Of a stretch of 64,000 nt of DNA, positions 45,375-55,339 are shown piece by piece. How positions within the stretch are numbered: the stretch's first letter is position 1; each line of letters begins with the position of its first letter. Made by a program: the position numbers and the translations under genes. The notes below the pieces were generated by a model, which ran no database searches, was not told the origin of the DNA, and worked only from the letters and a program-made list of their open reading frames with translations. Source of the DNA: Candidatus Eiseniibacteriota bacterium (GTDB lineage Bacteria; Orphanbacterota; Orphanbacteria; Orphanbacterales; Orphanbacteraceae); assembly GCA_024276995.1 (NCBI GenBank), contig JAJRWB010000046.1, positions 24,552 to 88,551 on the forward strand, read 5' to 3'.

Positions 45375-46874
45375 ATGAATTCATCGGAGCGCTATGACGC
45401 ATTCCTCGATATCACCCGGCAGATCCACGCCCTCGAGCTTGCAGCGGAGTTCCTGTCGTGGGACCAGCAGACCGGCATGCCGCCGAAGGGAGCGCCGGCG
45501 CGCGCCCTCCAGCTCTCCACGGTGGAAGGGATCCGCCACGCCGTGCTGACCGGCGACGAGCTGGGAGAGCATCTCGAAGCGCTCGGAAACGGCGTTTCCC
45601 TCGATGGCGATGCCGCGGTGAATGTGCGCGAAATGGAGAGGCTCCGCCGCCGCGCCCTTTGCATTCCGAACGCGCTCGTAAGGGAGATCTCGAAGGTCCA
45701 GTCTCTCGCCATGGAGGCGTGGATCCGGGCGAGGAGCGATTCCGATTTCGGCGCTTTCGCCCCGTGGCTCGGCGAGATGCTCGATTTGAAGAGGCAGGAG
45801 GCGGACGAGGTCGGCTATGACGAGTGCCGGTATGACGCCCTGCACGATGAGTATGAGCCGGGGAGCACGGCGCGGCGGCTGAAAGTCCTCTTCCGGACGC
45901 TACGCGATGAACTCGTTCCCCTCGTGGCCGAGCTGGCCGATTCCCCCGCCGCCGCGAAACGGAAGGGGGTGGTGGGCGATTTCGCCGTCGACCGGCAGAA
46001 GGCGTTCGCCGTGAATCTGCTCACCACCATCGGTTTCGACTGGGACGCGGGGCGCGTCGACGTGTCGGCGCACCCTTTCTGCAGCGGCAACCTGCATGAC
46101 GTTCGACTCACCACCCGTTACGACGAAAACGATATTACAAGGGCGCTCTTCGGTCTCCTGCATGAAGGGGGACACGGCCTGTATGAGCAGGGCTTCGATC
46201 CCGCCTTCGAAGGGACTCCGCGCGCCCGGGCGGTCAGCCTTGGCATCCATGAATCGCAGTCGCGGATGTGGGAGAACCTGGTCGGCCGTTCTCGGCCGTT
46301 CTGGGAGTTCGCGCTCCCCCTTCTCCACGAAGCTTTTCCGTTCACCTCATCGGTCGGTCTAGACGATTGGTACGCCGCGATCAACCGCGTGGAGCGATCG
46401 ATGATCCGCGTCGAGGCGGACGAGGTGACGTACAATCTTCATATCATTCTCCGGTTCGAATTGGAGATGGAATTGATCGAGGATCGGCTTTCGGTGGCCG
46501 ACCTGCCGGCGGCGTGGAACGACAGGATGAAATCGTTTCTCGGCGTCGTGCCGGCGAATGATGCCGAGGGCGTACTCCAGGATATCCACTGGGCGCACGG
46601 CATCTTCGGCTACTTCCCCACTTATGCCCTGGGCAATCTCTACGCGAGCCAGTTCTTCCACGCCGCGCGGAACGACATACCCGGCATGGACGAGGCGATC
46701 CGGAAAGGGAACTTCGCCCCTCTTCTCGGTTGGCTGCGCGAGAAGATTCACACCCGTGGGAGAACGCTCTGGCCCGAGGATCTGGTGAAGGACGTGACGG
46801 GCGAGGCGCTGAACGCCGACTACCAGCTCGACTATCTGAAGGAGAAGTTCCGGTCGCTCTACGGCGCCGGCTGA
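45375..46874 (+). CDS. Thermostable-type metallocarboxypeptidase (M32, Taq family)
   Basis: 499 residues, usual length. Family motifs are HPFCSG (about 236-241; HPFTSG-like), HEGGH at 263-267 (zinc ligands and catalytic Glu), HESQSRMWEN (about 294), and IRVEADEVTYNLHIILRFELE near 340. It removes C-terminal residues other than Pro. There is no signal peptide, so it is cytoplasmic and could finish peptides taken up after the exported peptidases act. ATG 45375 has AAAGGA close by and GAGGAG further up. Confidence 0.92.
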   Translation: MNSSERYDAFLDITRQIHALELAAEFLSWDQQTGMPPKGAPARALQLSTVEGIRHAVLTGDELGEHLEALGNGVSLDGDAAVNVREMERLRRRALCIPNALVREISKVQSLAMEAWIRARSDSDFGAFAPWLGEMLDLKRQEADEVGYDECRYDALHDEYEPGSTARRLKVLFRTLRDELVPLVAELADSPAAAKRKGVVGDFAVDRQKAFAVNLLTTIGFDWDAGRVDVSAHPFCSGNLHDVRLTTRYDENDITRALFGLLHEGGHGLYEQGFDPAFEGTPRARAVSLGIHESQSRMWENLVGRSRPFWEFALPLLHEAFPFTSSVGLDDWYAAINRVERSMIRVEADEVTYNLHIILRFELEMELIEDRLSVADLPAAWNDRMKSFLGVVPANDAEGVLQDIHWAHGIFGYFPTYALGNLYASQFFHAARNDIPGMDEAIRKGNFAPLLGWLREKIHTRGRTLWPEDLVKDVTGEALNADYQLDYLKEKFRSLYGAG

Positions 46875-46887
46875 GCACCGGGAACGG

Positions 46888-47601
46888 TCACGAGGCTTCT
46901 TGGCGGTCCTTGACCAGAAGAGTGGTCGGGTCGAGATCGAGCATCAGGTCGGCCAGGTTCTCGTTTTCGTGATCCTTGAGGAGTCGCAACCGGATCGCGC
47001 CGGTACGTGATTCAAGGTAGATCTTCACGCTGAGAAGCGCGTCGAACGGTGCAACGGGATCCGGATACCCGCCGGCGCCTTTTTCCATATCCCTTCGAGA
47101 GAGCGCCGTGAGCCACACCTCGCAGTCGAGTTCGCCGGCGAGTTCCTTGATCGAGGCGATCTCCTTTTCCGTGGCCGAGGCGAAGGGGAAGTTGTCGATC
47201 ATCAGCGCGTCGATGGCGAACTCGGCGTGCTCTTTCAAGAAGCGGGCCACCGCGACGAGACGGTCGACGGAGAAACTCACATCCTTGTACGAGTGGATAT
47301 GGCGGTTCCGCTCCACGGAGAGGCGCACCTCGTCGACCTCTTCGAGGCCGGTGATCTTCGCCAGTTCCACGAAGACTTCGTCGTAGAATCTACGCACCTG
47401 CTCCACCGAATCGTTGATCGCCACATGAAGAACCTTCCGGTCGCGCATCAGGTCATCGAGGGCGATATCGACGAGAAACGCCGTCTTCCCGATCCCCGCG
47501 CGGGAAATGATCACGCCGAGGTTTCCCCGACCGAGCCCGCCGTGGATCGATCTTTCGAAGACCCGGAGGGGGCTGCGTTCATTCACTTCCTTACGATACA
47601 T
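46888..47601 (-). CDS. RecA/KaiC-like P-loop ATPase co-transcribed with EF-G
   Basis: 237 residues. ATG 47601 has AAGGAGG six bases upstream and lies inside the last codons of the EF-G gene (11-base overlap), so the two are coupled. P-loop SRAGIGKT at 33-40 (Ser in the first Gly position), Walker [10 protein letters not shown] with Asp136, and an overall DnaB/RadA/KaiC layout with a beta-strand-rich C-terminus. No DNA-binding or kinase domain is attached. It resembles uncharacterised single-domain ATPases of deltaproteobacteria. Function unknown. Confidence 0.72.
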   Translation of the reverse strand: MYRKEVNERSPLRVFERSIHGGLGRGNLGVIISRAGIGKTAFLVDIALDDLMRDRKVLHVAINDSVEQVRRFYDEVFVELAKITGLEEVDEVRLSVERNRHIHSYKDVSFSVDRLVAVARFLKEHAEFAIDALMIDNFPFASATEKEIASIKELAGELDCEVWLTALSRRDMEKGAGGYPDPVAPFDALLSVKIYLESRTGAIRLRLLKDHENENLADLMLDLDPTTLLVKDRQEAS

Positions 47602-49690
47602 TCCTGCCCTCCTTCTCGTTTCTCGCCTTCCGGATCTCCTCGATTCGCTCCGCCGCGATCTCCTTCGGAACTGGGGCGTAGCGCGAGAATTCCATGGTAA
47701 ATTCCGCCTTCCCCTGGGTGGCCGAGCGAAGGGTGGTGGCGTAACCGAACATTTCCGAGAGGGGAACTTCCGAATCGACACGGACGAAATCCCTCTCGTC
47801 GGTGGTGCCGATCACGATTCCCCTGCGCTGCATCACGGTGCGAAGCATCTCCCCTTGGAATTCGCTCGGTCCCTCGAGGGAGACGTTCATCACCGGTTCG
47901 AGAAGGATCGGTTTCGCCTTCGAGTACGTCTCGCGGAACGCGCCGCGACAGGCCGCTTGGAACGCGGCGTCCGAAGAGTCGACGCTGTGGGAGGCGCCGT
48001 CGTTGAGCACCACGCCGAGACCGACCACCGGGAAACCGACGAGCAGTCCCTCGTCGATCATGCTCCGGAAGCCCTTCTCGCACGCACCGATATACTCGGT
48101 GGGGATGTTGCCTCCCTTCACTTCGCTCTTGAAGGTGAACTCCTCGTCGGGAACAGGATGAAGATAGCCTTCCACGCGGCCGAACTGGCCCGATCCGCCG
48201 GTTTGCTTCTTATGGGTGTAGTTGAACGGCGCCTGCACGGTGATCGTCTCGCGGTAGGCCACCTGTGGCTGGCCGGTGACGACCTCCGCGTTGTATTCAC
48301 GCCTCATCCTTTCGATGTAAACATCGAGGTGGAGTTCCCCCATGCCGGAGATGATCGTCTCTCCGCTCTCCGGATCGGTCTCGGCGATGAATGTCGGATC
48401 CTCGCGCACGAAGCGGGCGAGCGCCTTGGAAAGATTGTCCTGCGCCTTCCGGTCTTTCGGCTTCACCGACAACGAGATCACGGGATCGGGGACGTGCATC
48501 GACGTCATGCTGAATTCGAAACCGGGAGAAAAAAACGTGTCTCCCGAGGCGCAATCGACGCCGAAAAGGGCGACAATATCGCCTCCCGCCGCGGTTTCGA
48601 TCTCCTCCATCTCGTCGGCGTGCATCCGGACGAGCCGTCCGATCCGGGTCTTCTTCCGCGTCCTCGAGTTGATGAGGGTGTCGCTCTTTCGGATCGTTCC
48701 CTGGTAGATGCGGATATACGTCAGCTGTCCGTAAGGCCCGTCCTCGAGCTTGAACGCCAGGGCGAGCACCGGGTCGTCCGGCTGGTTGGTGACGACGTGA
48801 ATCTCTTCGGGCAAATCGAGGGAAATCGCCTCGTTGCGGATCTCCGTCGGACTCGGCAGGTAGCGGACGACGGCGTCGAGCAGTTTCTGCACGCCTTTGT
48901 TCTTGTATGCGCTGCCGCAGAGCACCGGCGTGAGATCGAGGTTGATCGTTCCGGCGCGGATCGCGTCGTGGATCAGCTCCTCGGTGATCGATCCCTCGAG
49001 GATCGCCTCGGTGAGTTCCTCCGAGAAGAGGGAAACCGCGTCGAGCATCGTCTCGCGCGCCTCTTCCGCTTCCGCGGCCATGGAGGGGGGAATCGCGTCC
49101 TCGCGGATCACTTCCCCCTTCTCTCCCTCGAAATAGTACGCCTTCATGGTGACGAGATCGATCACGCCGGCGTGATCCGACTCGAGGCCGATCGGGAGCT
49201 GGAGCATCACGGCGTTGTGTCCGAGCTTCTCGCGCAGCTGGCGGCAGACGCGGATCGGGTTCGCGCCCGAGCGATCGCACTTGTTCACGAAGGCGATGCG
49301 GGGCACGTTGTACCGCTTCATCTGGCGGTCGACGGTGATCGACTGGGACTGCACGCCCGCCACCGAGCAGAGGACGAGCACCGCTCCGTCGAGCACGCGC
49401 AGCGCCCGCTCCACCTCGATGGTGAAATCGACGTGTCCCGGCGTGTCGATGATGTTGACGTGGTGGCCCTTCCACTCGCAGTAGGTCGACGCCGACTGGA
49501 TGGTGATGCCCCGTTCCCGCTCGAGTTCCATCGAGTCCATCTTGGCGCCGACGCCGTCCTTGCCGTTCACGTCGTGGATGTCGTGGATCCGGTTCGTGTA
49601 GTAGAGAATACGCTCGGTGAGCGTCGTCTTGCCCGAATCGATATGCGCGCTGATGCCGATATTCCGGACGTTGGAGATCTGGTGACTCAT
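47591..49690 (-). CDS. fusA: Translation elongation factor G, spd/mitochondrial-EFG1 type
   Basis: 699 residues. ATG 49690 opens the GTPase domain ([20 protein letters not shown]); the in-frame extension to 49882 is GC-rich leader without homology. G1 AHIDSGKTT, switch [10 protein letters not shown] and G4 NKCDRSGA are intact, followed by domains II to V. The switch region [19 protein letters not shown] matches the EF-G subfamily found in spirochaetes, planctomycetes, some deltaproteobacteria and mitochondria (spdEFG1/mtEFG1), specialised for translocation rather than recycling. If so, a second EF-G for ribosome recycling should exist elsewhere in the genome. Confidence 0.9.
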   Translation of the reverse strand: MSHQISNVRNIGISAHIDSGKTTLTERILYYTNRIHDIHDVNGKDGVGAKMDSMELERERGITIQSASTYCEWKGHHVNIIDTPGHVDFTIEVERALRVLDGAVLVLCSVAGVQSQSITVDRQMKRYNVPRIAFVNKCDRSGANPIRVCRQLREKLGHNAVMLQLPIGLESDHAGVIDLVTMKAYYFEGEKGEVIREDAIPPSMAAEAEEARETMLDAVSLFSEELTEAILEGSITEELIHDAIRAGTINLDLTPVLCGSAYKNKGVQKLLDAVVRYLPSPTEIRNEAISLDLPEEIHVVTNQPDDPVLALAFKLEDGPYGQLTYIRIYQGTIRKSDTLINSRTRKKTRIGRLVRMHADEMEEIETAAGGDIVALFGVDCASGDTFFSPGFEFSMTSMHVPDPVISLSVKPKDRKAQDNLSKALARFVREDPTFIAETDPESGETIISGMGELHLDVYIERMRREYNAEVVTGQPQVAYRETITVQAPFNYTHKKQTGGSGQFGRVEGYLHPVPDEEFTFKSEVKGGNIPTEYIGACEKGFRSMIDEGLLVGFPVVGLGVVLNDGASHSVDSSDAAFQAACRGAFRETYSKAKPILLEPVMNVSLEGPSEFQGEMLRTVMQRRGIVIGTTDERDFVRVDSEVPLSEMFGYATTLRSATQGKAEFTMEFSRYAPVPKEIAAERIEEIRKARNEKEGRNVS

Positions 49691-49726
49691 CTTTCCGTTC
49701 CCGCCGCCGGCCGGTGTCAAGAGAAA

Positions 49727-49749
49727 GCCCCCGGCCGCCGGCCGGGAGC
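49727..49749. promoter_or_regulatory. GC-rich hairpin in the EF-G leader
   Basis: A ten-base-pair stem with one G-U pair (49727-49736 with 49740-49749) and loop GCC. It is 40 bases upstream of the EF-G start and followed on the minus strand by TTTCTC, like a weak attenuator. On the plus strand it is followed by TTTTT. An 8-bp inverted repeat TTTCAGAA/TTCTGAAA (49754-49761, 49779-49786) lies just upstream in the same leader. Confidence 0.4.
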
Positions 49750-49850
49750 CGTTTTTCAGAAGTCCCGGGGCCGGCCTGTTCTGAAAGGGTACGACTTCCG
49801 CTCGCCCCCCCGGGAACGCCCGGGGCGGGCTATTTCGAATCAAGCACTTT

Positions 49851-49879
49851 ATTATAGGGTATCCCGGCGGCAAAAACAA
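49851..49879 (-). promoter_or_regulatory. Promoter of the EF-G operon
   Basis: Minus strand TTGTTT (-35, 49874-49879), 17-base spacer, perfect TATAAT (-10, 49851-49856). It would give a structured leader of about 155 bases before ATG 49690. Confidence 0.7.
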
Positions 49880-49927
49880 CAATTCTTTTGCATTTGCGGT
49901 CCACCTCCGAAACGGGCGCGGGCGCGG

Positions 49928-51694
49928 TCAGCGACGGGCGATTCCCGCGGGAGATCCCCCTTTGCGCGGATCGCAGGCCGCCTCGTAGCCGCCGGAGCGC
50001 TCGCGGATCAGCTGTACGGCGCCCACCGTCTCGATCGCCTTGAGGGTGTGTCCCTTTCCGAAGAGGTCCGCCTGCAGTTTCCTGTCGCGCAGCCCCCTTT
50101 CGAGGAAGAGTTTGTCGGGCACCCATTGGTGATGGAAACGCGGTGCGGCCACCGCGTCGCCGGCGCTCATGTCGAAGAGGATCACGTTCAGAATCGCCTC
50201 GGCGGTGCCGCTGATGATGCGCGGCCCTCCCGATGCGCCGGCGATCACTTCCACCGCGCCGTCCTTCAGGAGGATCGTCGGCGACATACTCGACAACGGT
50301 CGCTTCCAGGGTCCCGGGAGATTCCGGTCTGATTGCTCCAATCCATAGACATTCCGCGTCTTTCGGCGGGTGAGGAAATCGTCCATCTCGTTGTTCAGCA
50401 CAAAGCCGAACGGCGCCGCCGCGATCCGGCTGCCGAAGTACATGTTGATCGTCTCGGTGCACGCCACGGCGTTGCCGTCGCCGTCGATCACCGAGAGGTG
50501 GCTCGTTCCGTGGTCGTCGTCGCCGGGCGCCTTCGTGCCGTACGTTTCCGGCCGCCCGGTGCGCTTCATGTCGATCCGTTGCGCCAAGTCGCTGATGTAA
50601 CTTTCCGACGTGAGCCGCGCCACCGGCACGTCGACGAAGGCGGCGTCGGCGAGGTAGCGCGCCCTGTCGGCGAAGGCGTGCTTCATCGCCTCGGTGACGA
50701 GGTGGATGTACGCCGCCCCGTCGGGGGCGGCCCCTTCGAGACGGTCGGGAAAACGCTCGAGAATGCCGAAGATCTGCTGGAGCGCTACGCCGCCGCTCGA
50801 CGGCGGGGGCATCGTGATCAGCTGTCTGCCGAAGGCCTCCCCCACGAGGGGATTCGTCTCGACGACGTTGAACGTGCGGATATCCCCGGCGCCCATCTCC
50901 CCCCGGCGCCGCCGGACCGCCTTGACCACCTCCGCGCCGATCGGCCCGCCGTAGAAAGCCTTCACGCCGCCGGCGGCGATCCTCCGGAGCGCTTCCGCCT
51001 GCTCCGGGTTCTTGAGCACCATCCCTTCGCGGATCGTTCCCTCCTTGAGGAGGCTCTTCCAGACGAAGGGATAGCGTTCTTTCCGCGACGGTTCCGATTC
51101 GTACCACGCCGTCACCGACCGACCGACCTTCTCGTAGTTCGCGTCGGCCTCGAACCCGCCCCGGGCCGCCTCGATGGCGGGGGCGAGGACGGTGGCGCGA
51201 TCGAGTGTGCCGTACTGTTCGAGCGCGTAGAGGAGTCCCGCCACGGTTCCGGGAACTCCGACCGAGCGACCGGAGTAACGGATGGTGAACGAGTCGGCGT
51301 CGATTTTTTCGAAGTAGTCCGGCCCCACGCGCCGTGGAGCGTACTCCCTATAATCGATGGCGATCGGCCGCGACGGTTCGCCCCCCTTCCCCGCCAGGTA
51401 GATCACCATGAAACCCCCGCCGCCGAGTCCGCACGAGTAGGGTCGCACCACGGAGAGGGTGAAGCTCGCGGCGACCGCCGCGTCGACGGCGTTTCCTCCC
51501 GCCTCGAGCATCCGTTTTCCCGCTTCCGACGCGGCGGCATGGTCGGCGGCGACCACGCCGCCGTCGTAGATCGTCTCTTCGGCGGCGGGCGAATCGAAGG
51601 GCGTGAAGAGGAGAAAGAGAAAGGCGGTGAGGGCAATGAGCGCCCGTGGGGCGGTTCGCACTCTCTGTGAATTCCGGCCGGTTCCGGTTGCCAT
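49928..51694 (-). CDS. ggt: Periplasmic gamma-glutamyltransferase
   Basis: 588 residues. ATG 51694 opens a signal peptide (basic start, ALIALTAFLFLLF, cleavage near SPAAEE); the open frame beyond it crosses the promoter. Ntn-hydrolase fold: the chain is cut before Thr397 in DDDHGTSHL, the N-terminal nucleophile of the small subunit (E. coli Thr391). The substrate-binding SPTILL and GASGGPRI motifs follow. It hydrolyses or transfers the gamma-glutamyl group of glutathione and related peptides in the periplasm, feeding amino-acid recovery. Confidence 0.92.
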   Translation of the reverse strand: MATGTGRNSQRVRTAPRALIALTAFLFLLFTPFDSPAAEETIYDGGVVAADHAAASEAGKRMLEAGGNAVDAAVAASFTLSVVRPYSCGLGGGGFMVIYLAGKGGEPSRPIAIDYREYAPRRVGPDYFEKIDADSFTIRYSGRSVGVPGTVAGLLYALEQYGTLDRATVLAPAIEAARGGFEADANYEKVGRSVTAWYESEPSRKERYPFVWKSLLKEGTIREGMVLKNPEQAEALRRIAAGGVKAFYGGPIGAEVVKAVRRRRGEMGAGDIRTFNVVETNPLVGEAFGRQLITMPPPSSGGVALQQIFGILERFPDRLEGAAPDGAAYIHLVTEAMKHAFADRARYLADAAFVDVPVARLTSESYISDLAQRIDMKRTGRPETYGTKAPGDDDHGTSHLSVIDGDGNAVACTETINMYFGSRIAAAPFGFVLNNEMDDFLTRRKTRNVYGLEQSDRNLPGPWKRPLSSMSPTILLKDGAVEVIAGASGGPRIISGTAEAILNVILFDMSAGDAVAAPRFHHQWVPDKLFLERGLRDRKLQADLFGKGHTLKAIETVGAVQLIRERSGGYEAACDPRKGGSPAGIARR

Positions 51695-51731
51695 GGGTCT
51701 CCGATCGTCGATCGAGGGGTGGTTCGGCGCG

Positions 51732-51760
51732 AGTATCGCCGCCACACCGGGGCATGTCAA
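51732..51760 (-). promoter_or_regulatory. Promoter of ggt
   Basis: Minus strand TTGACA (-35, 51755-51760), 17-base spacer, GATACT (-10, 51732-51737), in the 97-base gap behind the spermidine-synthase-fusion gene. ggt is therefore probably transcribed on its own. Confidence 0.65.
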
Positions 51761-51791
51761 GAAACGGGGTTTCGTGTTCGTTCGGGCGGTC

Positions 51792-54734
51792 TCAGCGCCT
51801 TTCGCCGGCGTCGGGCGTTTCCCCGGCCACGGCGCCGAGACGGGCCATCCCGGCGCGGGCCACCGGGTTCGCCGGGTCGGCGCCCAGGGCACGCGTATAG
51901 TAATCGAGGGCATCCCGCTTTCGCCCGAGTTGCTCCGCCGTTACGCCGAGATAGGTGTTCACTACACCCGGCTCCTCGCCGAGGCGGCGCGCTTCGCGGA
52001 AGCTCGTCTCCGCTTCCTCGGGCGATCCGGCCTGGAGGAGCGCGCTCCCCTTGAGGAAGTGGGCCGTCGCCGAGGTGGGATCCCTTTCGAGTACCTCCTC
52101 GAGCCGGCCGAGCGCCAGGGCGGCGAGGTTGCTGTTTCCCTCCCGCGCCGCGCGGAGGAGAAGGATCCTCGCCCGCACATTTCCCACGCCCGTCGAGTCG
52201 GCGTCCGCCCCTTCCTCCTCGAGGGCGAGTTCGGCGCGCGCCCCGTCGAGGTCCCATGCGCGCACCGCGCCCTCGGCGAGACGGAGGTGTTCGTGCGGGA
52301 TCCCCCGGTAGATTTTCTGTCGCTGGCGAAGACGGAAGAGGAGCTTCCTGTTCGCTTCTCCTTCCGACGAATGGAGGTGTTTCGGCGCCGAGAATTCGAG
52401 CAACATGTTGTCGTCCGTGTTGAGCTTCGCCAAGCGGATCGTGTCGGGCAGCGCCTCCTCCTCGATGGGGAAAAGGTAGAGCGCGAGCAGATCGTAGAGC
52501 CCCGGGAGGGAGAGGGCTTTCATCTTCGCCCGGTTTCCCGGCCGGTCCATCCGCGCTTCGATCGTGTCGAAGTCGAACCGGATCGGTGAGCGGCTCCCAA
52601 GGAGTACGAGGTCGCCGGGCTGCGTTTCGAAAACCTCCACATGTTCGAACACGCTGCGGTACGTGTTGAGCAGCGCGAGGAGATCGGCGGTGGCCATCCC
52701 GTAGCAGTGGAACCACTGGGCGAGAATCCCGTCCTTCCTGAGCCGGTCGCGCAGCAGCGTGAACGCTTCGTATGTGAATAGGTTGTTCACCCCGGAGATC
52801 CACGGATTCGACGGTTCGGAGACGATCACGTCGAACCGCCTTTCGGTGGAGAGGAGGTAGTTCCGCGCGTCGGTGATCCGCACCGACACGGCCCGGTTCT
52901 CGAGCAGGTTTTCGTTCCACCGCCGGAAGAACTTCGACGCTTCGATCATTTTCTCCTCCAACTCGGCCACCGTCACCGAACGGGCGCCCTGGGAGAGGAC
53001 GTTTCCCGCCGAAATCCCGCTGGCGAGGCCGATGACGAGGGCATCGCGCGGGTCGGGGTGAAGGAGCATCGGGAGCTGCCCGAGAAGGACCTGGGTCCGC
53101 TGGTCGCCTCCCGACGAGGCGTCGGTCTTCCCGTTCGTCTGCAAGGTGAGCGTGTTTCCCCGTCGCCTCACGGTGATCGTCGAGGAGAGCCCTTCGGCGT
53201 AAAAAAGCAGATCCGTTCCCTTTACGAACGGTTCGAGGCGCTTTTTTCCGGCGGCCGCGTTCAGCATGCCCCTCTGGAAGGGGCCGATGGTCATGGTGTT
53301 CTCATCCCACAGCGGCGCGCCGGAGATCATCTTCGCCCCGGCGAGAACGACTATCACGGCCGTGGCGGTGAGGGCGACGGCCCGCCGGGAGTTCGACCGC
53401 TTCGCCCGGAGGAGGAAGACGATGCCGAGAAGCGCGTTCGTCCCGGCGAGAAGGAGGAGCGCCATCCGGATTCCGGCGAACGGGATGAGAAGGAAACCGC
53501 CGAGGAACGATCCCGCGATCGCCCCCACGGTATTGAAGGCGTAAATCGTTCCCACGCTCTTCGAAAGAGGTTCGCCCCGGCGTCGAAAAAGATCGGCGGC
53601 GACGGGAAAGGTGCCTCCCATGGCGAGCGCCGGGAGGAGCATGGTCGACAAGATCAGCGGGACGGCCGCGAAGAACTCGCCCGGCGCGGTGTTGCCGATG
53701 AGAGAGTGGAGTCGAATGAACCACCAGGGAAAGCGGGAGAAGAGGAACATCGCCCCGATCGACGCGAGGGCGATCCCCAGCTGGAGGGTACCGAAGAGGA
53801 GGACGCGGTCACCTTCGTGCCGGAGGAATCGGCCGGCCAGCGCGCTCCCCCCCGCGAGGCCCGCGAGAAACGCTGTCAGCATGAGGGAGAAGGCATACAC
53901 CGACGGGCCGACGATCAGCACGAGCACGCGGGTCCAGACCACTTCGCAAGCGAGGGAGACGGCACCGGAGCAGGCGAACGCCCAGGCGATCACCGCGCGG
54001 CCTTCTTGCGCACCCGCGGTGCGTCCACCCGACGCCGTGCCGTCCGTCTCTTCGCCGGCCGGCGCCGGGACCGGTCTCTTTTCGCGTCGTTTCGCCTCCG
54101 CGGCGCCGAGCACGATCAGGATCGCCGCGACCGCCAGGTTCACCGCCGCGGTGGAGACGATCGTCCCGTGGACGCCGAGCACCGGGAGGAGGAGGAAGCC
54201 GGCGAGGAGCGTTCCCGCCACGGCGCCCGCCGTGTTGATGCTGTAGAGCAGCGCCACGCCGTCCCCGCCGCGACATCCCTCGTCCGGGCGGTTCCACCAC
54301 CGGATGACCACCGGGAGAGTCCCCCCCATGAGGCAGGTGGGGGGGAGGAGCGTTGCGGCGGCGAGAACGAAGCGGATCATTCCGGTGAGCACCACGCGAT
54401 CGCCGAGACCGAGGATGTGGTGGAGAAAGAGGAAGAGCGACTGCAGGGTGCCGAAGATGGCGGGTACCGAAAGCGCATAGAGGGCGACGAGCCCCTCGAT
54501 GAAACCGTAGACGAGCAGCGGCGTTCGGTGACGGGCGATCTTCCTGCCGAAGAGGAATGAGCCGAGGGCGAGCCCCCCCATGAACGCACCGAGCACCGTG
54601 GCCACGGCGAACGACGCGACGCCGAAGACGAGGCTCAGCATCCGGCTCCAAACCACTTCGTAGACGAGTCCGGCCGCGCCGGAAAGGAAGAAGCACGACA
54701 GAACGATCGTCCGTGCGCGCTCCGTCAAGCACAC
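51792..54734 (-). CDS. Membrane-embedded spermidine-synthase-like fusion with TPR tail
   Basis: 980 residues from GTG 54734 (TTG 54728 is equally possible; GAGAGG lies four or ten bases upstream). Residues 1-470: eleven to thirteen hydrophobic helices with MFS-like repeats (GAAGLVYEVVWSRMLSLVFG is the family opening). About 520-760: a spermidine-synthase-type Rossmann domain (ALVIGLASGISAGNVL, VAELEEKMIEASKFF, SEPSNPWISGVNNLFTYEAF). About 830-980: TPR-like helices. Such fused MFS/spermidine synthases are common in diderms, but their products are not established. The soluble-enzyme aspartate motif is not clearly kept, so polyamine synthesis should not be assumed. It lies 10 bases after a YIP1 gene, likely co-transcribed. 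Confidence 0.8.
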   Translation of the reverse strand: MCLTERARTIVLSCFFLSGAAGLVYEVVWSRMLSLVFGVASFAVATVLGAFMGGLALGSFLFGRKIARHRTPLLVYGFIEGLVALYALSVPAIFGTLQSLFLFLHHILGLGDRVVLTGMIRFVLAAATLLPPTCLMGGTLPVVIRWWNRPDEGCRGGDGVALLYSINTAGAVAGTLLAGFLLLPVLGVHGTIVSTAAVNLAVAAILIVLGAAEAKRREKRPVPAPAGEETDGTASGGRTAGAQEGRAVIAWAFACSGAVSLACEVVWTRVLVLIVGPSVYAFSLMLTAFLAGLAGGSALAGRFLRHEGDRVLLFGTLQLGIALASIGAMFLFSRFPWWFIRLHSLIGNTAPGEFFAAVPLILSTMLLPALAMGGTFPVAADLFRRRGEPLSKSVGTIYAFNTVGAIAGSFLGGFLLIPFAGIRMALLLLAGTNALLGIVFLLRAKRSNSRRAVALTATAVIVVLAGAKMISGAPLWDENTMTIGPFQRGMLNAAAGKKRLEPFVKGTDLLFYAEGLSSTITVRRRGNTLTLQTNGKTDASSGGDQRTQVLLGQLPMLLHPDPRDALVIGLASGISAGNVLSQGARSVTVAELEEKMIEASKFFRRWNENLLENRAVSVRITDARNYLLSTERRFDVIVSEPSNPWISGVNNLFTYEAFTLLRDRLRKDGILAQWFHCYGMATADLLALLNTYRSVFEHVEVFETQPGDLVLLGSRSPIRFDFDTIEARMDRPGNRAKMKALSLPGLYDLLALYLFPIEEEALPDTIRLAKLNTDDNMLLEFSAPKHLHSSEGEANRKLLFRLRQRQKIYRGIPHEHLRLAEGAVRAWDLDGARAELALEEEGADADSTGVGNVRARILLLRAAREGNSNLAALALGRLEEVLERDPTSATAHFLKGSALLQAGSPEEAETSFREARRLGEEPGVVNTYLGVTAEQLGRKRDALDYYTRALGADPANPVARAGMARLGAVAGETPDAGERR

Positions 54735-54744
54735 ACCGCCTCTC

Positions 54745-55287
54745 TCAGGCGCCGGCGGCGCGACCGGCGAGGAGGATCGGCGCCACCGCGATGAGGAAGA
54801 AGGCGATTGCATTGGCGATGAAGCCGATGACGCACACCGCGATCGCCCTGCCGGTGCTCGAGTAGTCGAGCGCCTGCCGCACGGCGACGATCATCGCCAC
54901 GAGCATCCAGGCGCTCGCGATGAGCGAGACGATTCCGCCGAGAAGCGGCAGGGCCGAGACGATTCGCAGCACCCCCGGGGAACTGGCGAACCCGGTGGTG
55001 CGAAGGAGTTCGCCGAAATCGGATTTCGTTTCCGGCTCGGGGAGGAGGCGGGTCCCGATAATATACATGATAAATGCCCAGAGAAACCAGCCGGCGAGTG
55101 CTCCTGTGAGCGAGAGGAAGAGCGCGGTGATCCCTCCGGCGGGAAACGAACCGACGCCGGCAGCGGCGCTCGAAACGATCACGGCCGCCATCGCCTGCCC
55201 GATGGCGCCCCGATCCGCTTCCACTTCCTCGTAAAGGGTGGTATCGAGCCTTGCGGCCCGGATCATCCGTTCGGTCAGTTGAGACAT
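54745..55287 (-). CDS. YIP1-family membrane protein
   Basis: 180 residues with five hydrophobic segments and the Yip1 layout: charged N-terminus (MSQLTERMIRAARLDTTLYEEVEADRGAIGQ), paired helices with GALAGWFLWAFIMYIIGTRL, and a central FGELLRTTGFASSPGVL loop. ATG 55287 was chosen over the long upstream extension, which overlaps the promoter. Role unknown in bacteria. It is the first gene of the transcript that includes the spermidine-synthase fusion. Confidence 0.75.
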   Translation of the reverse strand: MSQLTERMIRAARLDTTLYEEVEADRGAIGQAMAAVIVSSAAAGVGSFPAGGITALFLSLTGALAGWFLWAFIMYIIGTRLLPEPETKSDFGELLRTTGFASSPGVLRIVSALPLLGGIVSLIASAWMLVAMIVAVRQALDYSSTGRAIAVCVIGFIANAIAFFLIAVAPILLAGRAAGA

Positions 55288-55339
55288 ACCAGGGAACCCC
55301 TTCCGATGCGTCTCGATCCCCCCCGGTCCGCCGTTTCGA

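Noticed and set aside
49715..49720. TTGACA on the minus strand just before the EF-G start as its promoter
   Set aside because: It is within 30 bases of the start codon with no -10 at the right distance; the TTGTTT-17-TATAAT pair upstream is far better.
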